A stretch of DNA of 64,000 bases from Curvibacter sp. AEP1-3 (lineage in GTDB: Bacteria > Pseudomonadota > Gammaproteobacteria > Burkholderiales > Burkholderiaceae_C). A program made the position numbers and the translations under genes. The stretch covers positions 186,001 to 250,000 of the forward strand of contig NZ_CP015698.1 in assembly GCF_002163715.1 (NCBI RefSeq), written 5' to 3'. How positions within the stretch are numbered: the first letter of the stretch is position 1; each line of letters begins with the position of its first letter. Below are positions 8,630 to 16,442 of this stretch, piece by piece. Under the pieces are notes generated by a model. It made no database searches. It saw only the letters and a list, made by a program, of their open reading frames with translations, and was not told the DNA's origin.

Positions 8630-9676
8630 TCATTGTTGGACGACGGCGCGGTTAGCGTTGCGGGTTTCCAGGGCAGCGATGACCTGGTCGGCGTTTTGCA
8701 CGGTGCACACGTCTTGCGGCATGCTCAGGCCCATGGCTTTCACGTAAGCGTTACCGCCACGGGCATCGATGGCCATCATGTGGTGCATACACATCTTTCC
8801 GTCTTCCACACAGCGGTTGAGCACCTTATCGTAGAGACCTGGCTCCACGCTGCTAAAGCGCTGTACCGGATCACGCTCACTGGGCTTCACCAGGTTTGTA
8901 TAGGTGGCTTTATCCAGCGTCTTTCCTTCGGTCTTGGCCTTGTTGACCCATGCGGCGAAGTCTTCGTTGCTCAGGCCGTGGAACTTGAAGGTCATGCCGG
9001 AGAAGCCTGCACCGCTGTAATGAGAGGACATGCCCTTGAACACGCCAGGCCGGTTGATCACGGCGTTTAGCTCGGTCTGCATACCGGGCATCGCGTAAAT
9101 CATGCCGGCAAGGTCAGGCACATAAAACGCGTTCATGGTCGAGGTTGCGGTCAGCTTGAACAAAATGGGGCGGTCCACCGGTGCTGCCAGTTCATTCACC
9201 GTGGCGATGCCTTGTTCGGGGTAGAAGAACAGCCATTTCCAGTCCATGGCCACCACTTGCACTTCCATGGGCTTGACATCAGCGGGCAGTGGGCGCTGGG
9301 CATCAATGCGGTCCAGGGGGCGGTAAGGGTCGAGTTTGTGGGTGCCGATCCAGGTCAGGGCGCCCAGGGCAATGATGATGAGGAGCGGGACTGTCCAGAT
9401 CACCAGCTCCAGGGAGGTCGAGTGGTGCCATTCAGGGTCGTATTCGGCTTCCGTATTGCTCTGGCGGTATTTCCAGGCAAAAAACAGTGTCAATGCAATC
9501 ACGGGGACGATGATGATCAGCATCAACAAGGTCGCGGTGATCACCATTTGACCTTGCTGCGCAGCGATATCGCCTGCAGGATTGAGTACAACAGCCTTGC
9601 TGCAGCCGGTAAGTCCGGCCGCCATGGCCATGGCGGCGAGCCAGCTGAGCTTGCGGAAAGCCTTGAGTTTGAACAT
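8630..9676 (-). CDS. cyoA: Cytochrome bo3 ubiquinol oxidase subunit II
   Basis: This 348-residue lipoprotein subunit II has a signal sequence ending in the lipobox 'LTGC' (acylated Cys at residue 25), two membrane helices and a periplasmic cupredoxin domain. '[19 protein letters not shown]', '[22 protein letters not shown]' and '[14 protein letters not shown]' are typical of CyoA, and the CuA-binding Cys pair of cytochrome c oxidases is absent, as expected for a quinol oxidase. It is the first gene of the operon cyoA-B-C-D-SURF1-regB-regA. A long in-frame upstream extension to 9871 lacks conserved sequence, and the signal peptide fixes the start at 9676. Confidence 0.95.
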   Translation of the reverse strand: MFKLKAFRKLSWLAAMAMAAGLTGCSKAVVLNPAGDIAAQQGQMVITATLLMLIIIVPVIALTLFFAWKYRQSNTEAEYDPEWHHSTSLELVIWTVPLLIIIALGALTWIGTHKLDPYRPLDRIDAQRPLPADVKPMEVQVVAMDWKWLFFYPEQGIATVNELAAPVDRPILFKLTATSTMNAFYVPDLAGMIYAMPGMQTELNAVINRPGVFKGMSSHYSGAGFSGMTFKFHGLSNEDFAAWVNKAKTEGKTLDKATYTNLVKPSERDPVQRFSSVEPGLYDKVLNRCVEDGKMCMHHMMAIDARGGNAYVKAMGLSMPQDVCTVQNADQVIAALETRNANRAVVQQ

Positions 9677-9753
9677 GCTTGCTGCGCCCTTGGACAGAGC
9701 GCCTTGGTTGGATACAAAGGAATGAGCTTCCGACTGTAATTTCGCTAGCAAAT

Positions 9754-9777
9754 TTGTCCATTGGACATTTTGTCCAA
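9754..9777. promoter_or_regulatory. Three alternating TGTCCA half-sites in the cyoA / MFS intergenic region
   Basis: TTGTCCA (9754-9760), its near complement TTGGACA (9761-9767) and TTGTCCAA (9770-9777) form two overlapping inverted repeats. They lie about 80 bp before cyoA and 130 bp before the divergent MFS gene. The pattern looks like an operator; the regulator is unknown. Confidence 0.5.
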
Positions 9778-9906
9778 GATCAAAGTGTTTGACGGGGTGC
9801 TGGCAATCAGGGTTTTCCTGATCCTCAACTTGGCGGGAAAGGACGGAAACCCGCACCGCTTGGGTGTACAACGGTGGCGTGTCTGTTGTTTGAGGAATCT
9901 GCCTTT

Positions 9907-11241
9907 ATGTACCAACCAGCTTCTGCGGCCCTTGCCGGGTCAGGTTACGAGAGTTCTGTGTCCCTGGCTGGTGCCCACACCGATGAAGATGTGACGCCCG
10001 GCGAAATCGCCGTCGGGGTCATCATTGGTCGCTCGTCGGAATATTTCGACTTTTTCGTGTTCGGAATCGCGTGTGTTCTGGTGTTTCCGGGCCTGCTTTT
10101 TCCCTTTTTGTCGCGTTTGGACGGTACGTTGATGGCTTTTGCCATCTTTTCGCTGGCGTTTGTAGCCCGCCCAGTCGGAACCGCCATTTCCATGGCCGTC
10201 CAAAGGCGCTGGGGTCGTGGCACCAAACTTACCTTGGCGCTTTTCATGTTGGGAGCCAGTACTGCCGGCATGGCCTTCCTGCCCAGCTATGCGACGGCGG
10301 GAACGACCGCCATCGTGGCGATGATCATTCTGCGCATCGGCCAGGGCTTGGGCCTGGGCGGTTCCTGGGATGGATTGCCATCTCTGCTCGCCATGAGTGC
10401 CCCCAAGGACCGCCGCGGTTGGTTTTCCATGGTCGGCCAATTGGGCGCACCCATCGGTTTTGTGTTGGCGGCGGGCCTGTTTGCCTATCTGCACAGCAAT
10501 CTGACTTCTGCTGAATTTCTGAGTTTCGGCTGGCGTTACCCCTTCTTCGTTGCGTTTGCCATCAATGTGGTGGCCCTGTTTGCCCGGCTGCGTTTGGTGG
10601 TCGGCCAGTCCTACGCTGAGCGTTTGCAGGAGTTGGAGCTCCAGCCCGTGAGCGTGACGAAAGTCATGCGGGAAGAGGGCGGCAACGTGCTGTTGGGTGC
10701 CTTTGCAGCTTTGGCGAGCTTTGCACTTTTCCACCTGGCCACCGTGTTCCCGCTTTCGTGGATTGCCATGTACTCAGAGCAATCTATCGGGGATGTGCTG
10801 GAGGTGCAGATCATTGGTGCCATGCTGGCGGCCATCGCCATCATGTTTTCCGGCTGGTTGGCTGATCGCGTGGGGCGCCGCATTCTGCTTGGCACCATGG
10901 CTGTGTTAATCGGTTTGTTCAGCTTCGCGACTCCCTGGTTGCTGGGCGCGGGTACGGTGGGAAACAACATCTTTTTGTTGACCAGCTTTATCCTCCTCGG
11001 CCTCTCCTACGGACAGGCATCGGGAACCGTGACCTCCAATTTTTCACCCCGTTTCCGCTACACGGGCGCGGCCTTGTCCGCTGATCTGGCATGGCTGATG
11101 GGTGCGGGCTTTGCCCCTCTGGTTGCGCTTGGCTTGTCGGCGCGTTTCGGTCTAGGTGCCGTTTCGCTCTATTTGTTGTCAGGTGCCATTTGCACTTTGG
11201 CCGCATTGCGCATCAACCGCTTGATTGAACGCAAAGAGTAA
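9907..11241 (+). CDS. MFS transporter, MHS (metabolite:H+ symporter) type
   Basis: This 444-residue integral membrane protein has about twelve helices. It has the MHS-family opening 'GVIIGRSSEYFDFFVFG' and the loop 2-3 region 'FVARPVGTAISMAVQRRWGRGTKL', followed by 'LRIGQGLGLGGSWDG' and 'DRRGWFSMVGQLGAPIG'. The second half repeats the motif as 'GWLADRVGRRILLG'. Relatives import organic acids, betaine or shikimate by proton symport. The substrate here cannot be deduced; there are no catabolic partners next to it. The ATG at 9907 was chosen because it starts the conserved region after a short polar N-terminus. It is divergent from the cyo operon. Confidence 0.85.
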   Translation: MYQPASAALAGSGYESSVSLAGAHTDEDVTPGEIAVGVIIGRSSEYFDFFVFGIACVLVFPGLLFPFLSRLDGTLMAFAIFSLAFVARPVGTAISMAVQRRWGRGTKLTLALFMLGASTAGMAFLPSYATAGTTAIVAMIILRIGQGLGLGGSWDGLPSLLAMSAPKDRRGWFSMVGQLGAPIGFVLAAGLFAYLHSNLTSAEFLSFGWRYPFFVAFAINVVALFARLRLVVGQSYAERLQELELQPVSVTKVMREEGGNVLLGAFAALASFALFHLATVFPLSWIAMYSEQSIGDVLEVQIIGAMLAAIAIMFSGWLADRVGRRILLGTMAVLIGLFSFATPWLLGAGTVGNNIFLLTSFILLGLSYGQASGTVTSNFSPRFRYTGAALSADLAWLMGAGFAPLVALGLSARFGLGAVSLYLLSGAICTLAALRINRLIERKE

Positions 11242-11272
11242 AGAGCAGGGCGAATTGCCCTAGCCCACACGG

Positions 11273-11312
11273 CCGCCGGCTTCCTGCACTGTCAGGACCC
11301 GGCGGTTTTTTT
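11273..11312 (+). terminator. Rho-independent terminator after the MFS gene
   Basis: CCGCCGG at 11273-11279 pairs with CCGGCGG at 11299-11305, with an inner TCCTG/CAGGA stem, and eight T follow. Confidence 0.85.
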
Positions 11313-11371
11313 TATTTGGGCAAAGCTGAATTCAATGTGTAAAGGTTTGGCAAAGGTCATTTGCAAGTCTT

Positions 11372-11396
11372 GATATAGATTGTATTTAGATATATC
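11372..11396. promoter_or_regulatory. Inverted repeat upstream of the PadR gene (possible operator)
   Basis: GATATA at 11372-11377 and TATATC at 11391-11396 form a 6-bp perfect inverted repeat 35 bp before the PadR start, in an AT-rich promoter-like stretch. PadR/NfeR proteins generally repress their own operon, so autoregulation here is a reasonable inference. Confidence 0.45.
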
Positions 11397-11431
11397 GTAA
11401 TGCAGTCTAAATTAAAACTGAGAGATTCTTC

Positions 11432-12016
11432 ATGAGATTTCATTTTCAACACAAAGCTTTGCTTAGCCGCTCCGTAGACATGGGTGGAGGCTCAGGGCGT
11501 GGGCGGGGCCGTTCGGGCGACGGTGAGCTCGATGGACGTCGAGGCGGTGGGCGCTTGTTCAGTCACGGAGGCCTGAAGTTTGTGCTCCTGCACTTGGTTT
11601 GCGAAAAGCCCAGCCACGGTTACGAACTTATCAAGTCCATTGAGGACAAGCTCAGTGGTAGCTACAGCCCCAGTCCCGGTACGGTGTACCCGACTCTGAC
11701 TATGTTGGAAGAACAGGGCTATCTTGTGGGACAAAGCGCAGACGCGGGTGGACGCAAAAGCTACCGCATCACCGAAGATGGCAAGGCGTATTTGGAAGAC
11801 AACCGCACATTGGCAAATGCCATGTTGGCCCGATTGAATGGATCTGTGGATGGTGCTGGTGCTAGGGCAGGACGCCCGCCTCAGGTCACCCGGGCCCTTG
11901 AGAATCTGAAAATGGCTATCCGTATGCGACTGTCCTCAGAGCCACTCAATGTGGAGCAAGCCAATGCCTTTGCCGCTGTCTTGGATCAAGCAGCACAGCA
12001 AGTGGAGAAAATCTGA
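11432..12016 (+). CDS. PadR-family regulator, NfeR (YqjI)-like
   Basis: This 194-residue PadR winged-helix repressor has 'SHGYELIKSIEDKLSGSYSPSPGTVYPTLTMLEEQGYL' at about 62-100 and a C-terminal helical dimer domain. The core closely resembles E. coli YqjI/NfeR, the nickel-responsive repressor of the ferric reductase gene nfeF (yqjH). The downstream gene is an NfeF-like protein overlapping by 1 bp (TGA/ATG). Unlike E. coli NfeR, the N-terminal 45 residues are Gly/Arg rich with only two histidines before the core and no cysteines, so the known metal-binding tail is missing. Control of the iron reductase is inferred; metal response is doubtful. Confidence 0.85.
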   Translation: MRFHFQHKALLSRSVDMGGGSGRGRGRSGDGELDGRRGGGRLFSHGGLKFVLLHLVCEKPSHGYELIKSIEDKLSGSYSPSPGTVYPTLTMLEEQGYLVGQSADAGGRKSYRITEDGKAYLEDNRTLANAMLARLNGSVDGAGARAGRPPQVTRALENLKMAIRMRLSSEPLNVEQANAFAAVLDQAAQQVEKI

Positions 12017-12867
12017 TGAATTCGCAACTTGCGCCCCTCGAGCTACACCTCCCCTCCAATGGCCCTGAATTGCATCCACAGCGGGTTCGGTATCCCCTTC
12101 GATTCAGGCTGTTGGACGTTGTCTCAGTAGACCGGCTAACTCCTTTTTTGACCCGTGTGACCTTGGGGGGGGCTGATCTAGAAGGTTTCGTCAGCTCGGG
12201 CTTTGATGATCACGTGAAGTTGTTTTTTCCAGACCCGGAAACCGGTGTTTTCAACCTGCCGGAAGTGGGACCTGAGGGGCCAGTTTGGGGGGAAGGTGCC
12301 CGTCCCGTGATGCGGGACTACACACCTCGGCATTTCGATGCAGCAGGCCGGACGCTGGCAATTGATTTCGCACTTCACACTCCGGGTGGTCCTGCAACTC
12401 GGTGGGCCGAGCAAGCCCGGGTCGGCCAAAAAATTGGAGTGGGCGGTCCCAAAGGGTCGTTCATCGTACCTACAGCTTTTGATTGGCATTTGCTCATCGG
12501 TGACGATACGGCACTCCCTGCCATAGCAAGAAGACTGGAAGAGCTGCCCCCGGCTACCAAGGCCCGCGTCTTGCTCGAGGTGGAAGGTCCGGAGGGGCAG
12601 ATGGAACTGTCGAGTGCGGCGGATCTTAAGGTTCAATGGGTCCATCGTGGCAGCAGCGCCGCAGGCAGCCAACCATTGCTGGCTGCCTTGCGGGAAATGA
12701 CCTTGCTACCCGGTGTTTTCTACTCTTGGGTGGCATGTGAGTCGGTGCAGGCGAAGGCTCTGCGTGAGTACCTCATGGTTGAGTGCCGCGTCAATCCGCG
12801 ATGGATCAAGGCCTCAGGCTACTGGCGCAAAGGCAGTGCGGGTGCCCATGATTCGTTTGATCGCTAA
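12016..12867 (+). CDS. Siderophore-interacting FAD ferric reductase, NfeF (YqjH/ViuB)-like
   Basis: This 283-residue cytoplasmic flavoprotein reduces ferric siderophores to release iron. The FAD-binding motif is 'MRDYTPRHFD' (about residues 97-106), followed by 'IDFALHTPGGPATRWAEQARVGQKIGVGGPKGS', the SIP-family signature. The C-terminal NAD(P)H-binding half holds 'LLIGDDTALPAIARRLEELP' and 'YSWVACESVQAKALREYL'. Length matches the family (about 250-290). It is translationally coupled to the PadR regulator, the same arrangement of partners as nfeR/nfeF of enterobacteria, although there the genes are divergent. Confidence 0.9.
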   Translation: MNSQLAPLELHLPSNGPELHPQRVRYPLRFRLLDVVSVDRLTPFLTRVTLGGADLEGFVSSGFDDHVKLFFPDPETGVFNLPEVGPEGPVWGEGARPVMRDYTPRHFDAAGRTLAIDFALHTPGGPATRWAEQARVGQKIGVGGPKGSFIVPTAFDWHLLIGDDTALPAIARRLEELPPATKARVLLEVEGPEGQMELSSAADLKVQWVHRGSSAAGSQPLLAALREMTLLPGVFYSWVACESVQAKALREYLMVECRVNPRWIKASGYWRKGSAGAHDSFDR

Positions 12868-12972
12868 GGCCCAGCCCCGTTGAGTCCTGAGTTCACATTG
12901 CCCGTTGTGGGGCCCTGTGGTTGAATACAGCCGCCATCAAGAGCGGTGTGACCACAAAGAGGGAGTCAGTGC

Positions 12973-14802
12973 ATGGGCAATTACAAATTTGGCGTCGGAG
13001 TCGAGCCACACAAACGGTGGCCTGTTGCTTGGTTCAATCCCTTTGTGTTGCTGCAGTCCGCGAGGGAACTTTTGTCGTCCACGGACGTCATCCGGAATGC
13101 AGACCCCAGAGACCTCTGGTCCGGTACGTTCAAGCCCGTGGACCACGCCCACGAGACGGGGCCCGACGGCAACTTCTGGTTTGACTTCGTGTCGGACACA
13201 GGGGATGGTGGCAACGCCACGTTCACGGTGGCGAGAGCTCTGTTGGCGGAGGAGCTTGCGCCTCAAGAAACAGGCGCATCCGGGACCGTGGTTTTTCCCA
13301 GAGGGAAGATTTTGTACCTCGGTGGTGATCTCTGCTATCCCAGTGCAAATGTTCAGGAGTACCAATACCGGTTTCTGGAAATGTTTGAGGGCGCGCGCAG
13401 CGCGCAAGGGGCTGACCCGGATGGTCGCAGTGCATATGCCATCCCGCAGAACCATGATTGGTTTGACAGCATCTCCACGTTCAAGCGCTATTTTGTTCAT
13501 CGCAACAACGGCGAAGTGTGCGGGCTGAAAACGCCGCAAACACGTTCTTACTTCGCCACCCGTCTGCCACAGCGTTGGTGGGTACTGGGGCTGGATTTCG
13601 CATTGGCGGGTGACATTGATCGTGGCCAGTACGAGGCATTCAGACGCCTGGCTGGGGATGCCATCGGCGGAGAGGACAACCCCTCCCAACAAATTCAAGC
13701 CGGCGATCAACTTGTTCTGATTTATCCCGAACCTTACTGGACCCGTCCGATCGGCGACTCCGCCCTGCAGGGTTACCCCAAACGCTACCAGCGCCTCGAG
13801 GCCATGTTGGAGGCCAAAGGAATACACATCCGCATGCGATTGGCCGGTGACGTGCACCATTACAGCCGGGAGTCCAGCGAACCCCTGGATGCGCGTCAGG
13901 ACGACATGCTCCTGACATGCGGATCGGGTGGTGCTTTTCTGCACCCCACCCATGCGAGGGCGTTAACACAAGCCAAACTCAAGTGCCAAGCGTCAGATCC
14001 TGATGCCATCAGCAGTGAGTTGCGTACTGCCACCCATATCGGCACGGTCGGGTCTACAGGCGGTGCCGGCGCGAGCTATGTGCGCCAGTGTGCCTACCCT
14101 GATCCGGCAGATTCACGGGCCCTGAGCCGGGGCAATGTGTTGTCTCTGTTCAAGTTCGCATGGAACTCTTTGTCCATTCGGGACGGGAGCTTGATGAGCG
14201 GGATCTGGCGCGGGAATGTTCTATTTTCCCTGCTGCTCGGTGCGATCTACGTAGTGACAGTTTTTGGCGGTCCGTTTACATCGATGGCTTACCTCGCGTT
14301 GCTGGGCCTGTGCCTGGGTTTGGCGAGAGAAGAATCAGACCTGTTCGCAAAATGGGTATCACCGGTCCTGCACTTCGCTGGACACACTCTCGCACTGTTG
14401 GGTATTCATGGGCTCGTTGCCATGGTCCCTGCAACGGCAGGAAGTCCGATGTATGCGATCTTGGCAGGGTTCGTTTACCTGATTGCAGGCAGCATCGGCG
14501 GCGGGCTGATTACGGGGGTCTACCTGTGGGTAATGGCGCGTGGGGGATGGATGTGGAACAACGCCTTTTCCCCGCTTGCCTGCGAGGACTACAAGGGATT
14601 TCTGCGCTTCCGTATTGATGCTGAAGGCACCTTGACGGGTTACTTTTTCGGGTGCGACAAAGTCCCCAAGCAATGGCAATGTAACTCCTCAGATCAGGCC
14701 GGCCCCGCCGGTGATGTACGGCCGGCCTGGACTGAGGCTCCGGGTGTCAATAAGGCCACTTGGCGGCTGGTAGATACCTTCTGTTTGGTGCCTCGCTCCT
14801 AG
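12973..14802 (+). CDS. Membrane-anchored calcineurin-like metallophosphoesterase, function unknown
   Basis: This 609-residue protein has no named homologue that I recognise. Metallophosphoesterase motifs appear in order: 'DFVSDTGDGG' (71-80), 'LGGDLCYPS' (116-124), 'IPQNHDWFD' (157-165, where most relatives have GNHD) and 'AGDVHHYSR' (291-299). This suggests a two-metal phosphoesterase. Residues about 407-530 contain four to five hydrophobic helices, followed by a roughly 80-residue soluble tail. There is no signal peptide, so the catalytic domain is probably cytoplasmic. The gene stands alone, with 105 bp before it and 117 bp after it. Substrate unknown. Confidence 0.7.
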   Translation: MGNYKFGVGVEPHKRWPVAWFNPFVLLQSARELLSSTDVIRNADPRDLWSGTFKPVDHAHETGPDGNFWFDFVSDTGDGGNATFTVARALLAEELAPQETGASGTVVFPRGKILYLGGDLCYPSANVQEYQYRFLEMFEGARSAQGADPDGRSAYAIPQNHDWFDSISTFKRYFVHRNNGEVCGLKTPQTRSYFATRLPQRWWVLGLDFALAGDIDRGQYEAFRRLAGDAIGGEDNPSQQIQAGDQLVLIYPEPYWTRPIGDSALQGYPKRYQRLEAMLEAKGIHIRMRLAGDVHHYSRESSEPLDARQDDMLLTCGSGGAFLHPTHARALTQAKLKCQASDPDAISSELRTATHIGTVGSTGGAGASYVRQCAYPDPADSRALSRGNVLSLFKFAWNSLSIRDGSLMSGIWRGNVLFSLLLGAIYVVTVFGGPFTSMAYLALLGLCLGLAREESDLFAKWVSPVLHFAGHTLALLGIHGLVAMVPATAGSPMYAILAGFVYLIAGSIGGGLITGVYLWVMARGGWMWNNAFSPLACEDYKGFLRFRIDAEGTLTGYFFGCDKVPKQWQCNSSDQAGPAGDVRPAWTEAPGVNKATWRLVDTFCLVPRS

Positions 14803-14850
14803 TTTCGTCATCCCACGGGATGTAGTGGAAGTGGTCTGCCCGACAAACGC

Positions 14851-14901
14851 AAAGTGGCTCCTTCAGTAGCTTCTTGCCGAGGGTATCGTAGGGGCCACTT
14901 T
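14851..14901 (+). promoter_or_regulatory. Long-loop inverted repeat in the puuC-like leader
   Basis: AAAGTGGCTCC at 14851-14861 pairs with GGGGCCACTTT at 14891-14901 (one G-U), with a 29-nt loop, 18 bp before the ATG. There is no T-run, so it may be a leader structure or operator rather than a terminator. Confidence 0.35.
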
Positions 14902-14919
14902 CACAGAGTTGGTATTGCC

Positions 14920-16422
14920 ATGACTACACCCGATTCCACTTCCCCTTGGCATGCGCGTGCCGCTTCACTGGTCACCGATGGGCGGCTATTTATCAATGGC
15001 GAGCGTGTTCCCGCCAAGGACGGCCAAACCTTTGAGAAGCACTCGCCGTTGAACGGATTGGGTTTAGGTACCGTCGCCCGTGGACAAAAAGCTGACATTG
15101 ATGCCGCAGTGGCGGCAGCCCGCGCGGCGTTTGCTGATCGGCGTTGGGCAGGGCAGTCGCCCAAGGCCCGCAAAAAGGTGCTCCAGCGTTGGTCGGAACT
15201 AGTGCTAGCTGCCCGCGATGAATTGGCATTGCTGGAGACCTTGGACATGGGCAAGCCTATCTCTCACAGCCTGGCGGTTGACGTGCCTGCCACGGCCAAC
15301 TGCATCGCTTGGTACGGTGAGGCAGTCGACAAGCTGTACGACGAAATTGCACCCACTGCAGACACTGCCTTGGCACTCATCACCCGGGAGGCCATGGGTG
15401 TCATCGGTGCCATCGTCCCATGGAACTACCCGCTCATCATGGCCGCCTGGAAACTGGGCCCTGCTTTGGCTGCGGGAAACAGCGTGGTGCTCAAGCCCAG
15501 CGAAAAGTCCCCCTATACCGCCCTGCGATTGGCCGAATTGGCGCTGGAGGCAGGTTTGCCCGCAGGCGTCTTCAATGTGGTGACCGGTTATGGCCATGAG
15601 GCGGGCGAGGCCCTTGCGCTGCACATGGATGTGGATGCCATTGGTTTCACCGGCTCCACCCGCATCGGCCGGCGCATGTTGGCATGCTCCGCGGAATCCA
15701 ACCTCAAGCGGGTGTACAACGAGCTGGGTGGCAAGTCCGCTTTTGTGGTGTTCAACGATGCCAAAGACGTAGCCGCTGCTGCCCGGGCTGCAGCAGGCTC
15801 TGTGTTCTACAACCAGGGCGAGTCTTGTAACGCGCCTACCCGCCTGTTGGTGCAACAGGATGTGGTGCCCGAGTTCATGGCGACCTTGCAGGACGAAGCC
15901 CGCAAATACCTGCCTGGTGACCCGCTACAGGAGTCCACGGAAATGGGTGCCTTGGTAGACGCGGGGCAAATGAGCACCGTGTTGGGTTACATCCATCAAG
16001 GTCAGGCTGAGGGTGCCAACATTGCTTTCGGCGGCCGGCGTGTGCGTACCGAGACCGGTGGCTATTTTGTGGAGCCCACGATCTTCGAGGGTGTGCGTAA
16101 CGACATGAAGATTGCACGCGAAGAGATCTTCGGTCCGGTGCTTGGCGTGATTCCTTTTGCCAACGAGGCGGAGGCGCTGGCTTTGGCCAATGACAGTGTG
16201 TATGGCTTGCAGGCCAGTGTCTGGAGCAGCCAGATTGACCGCGCGCACCGGGTAGCCCGCGGCCTGAAGGCCGGCACTGTGCATGTGAACCAGTACGACG
16301 AAGACGACATCACGGTGCCATTCGGTGGCTACAAGCAGTCCGGTAACGGGCGTGACAAATCCTTGCACGCCTTTGACAAGTACACCGAGCTGAAGACCAC
16401 CTGGCTCCGGATCGACGCCTGA
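14920..16422 (+). CDS. puuC: Aldehyde dehydrogenase, gamma-glutamyl-aminobutyraldehyde dehydrogenase-like
   Basis: This 500-residue NAD(P)-dependent aldehyde dehydrogenase has the cofactor lysine in 'VLKPSEKSP' (K192), the general base Glu in 'ELGGKS' (E268) and the catalytic Cys in 'NQGESCNAP' (C303). 'PWNYPLIMAAWKLGPALAAGNS' is typical of the PuuC/betaine-aldehyde group. It would oxidise an amino-aldehyde to the acid, as in putrescine breakdown. The next gene, 20 bp on, is a PuuB-like oxidase that would make such an aldehyde, which supports the assignment. No PuuA or PuuD is nearby. The ATG at 14920 matches the family N-terminus. Confidence 0.8.
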   Translation: MTTPDSTSPWHARAASLVTDGRLFINGERVPAKDGQTFEKHSPLNGLGLGTVARGQKADIDAAVAAARAAFADRRWAGQSPKARKKVLQRWSELVLAARDELALLETLDMGKPISHSLAVDVPATANCIAWYGEAVDKLYDEIAPTADTALALITREAMGVIGAIVPWNYPLIMAAWKLGPALAAGNSVVLKPSEKSPYTALRLAELALEAGLPAGVFNVVTGYGHEAGEALALHMDVDAIGFTGSTRIGRRMLACSAESNLKRVYNELGGKSAFVVFNDAKDVAAAARAAAGSVFYNQGESCNAPTRLLVQQDVVPEFMATLQDEARKYLPGDPLQESTEMGALVDAGQMSTVLGYIHQGQAEGANIAFGGRRVRTETGGYFVEPTIFEGVRNDMKIAREEIFGPVLGVIPFANEAEALALANDSVYGLQASVWSSQIDRAHRVARGLKAGTVHVNQYDEDDITVPFGGYKQSGNGRDKSLHAFDKYTELKTTWLRIDA

Positions 16423-16442
16423 TCCCCACATTGAGGTTGTTT

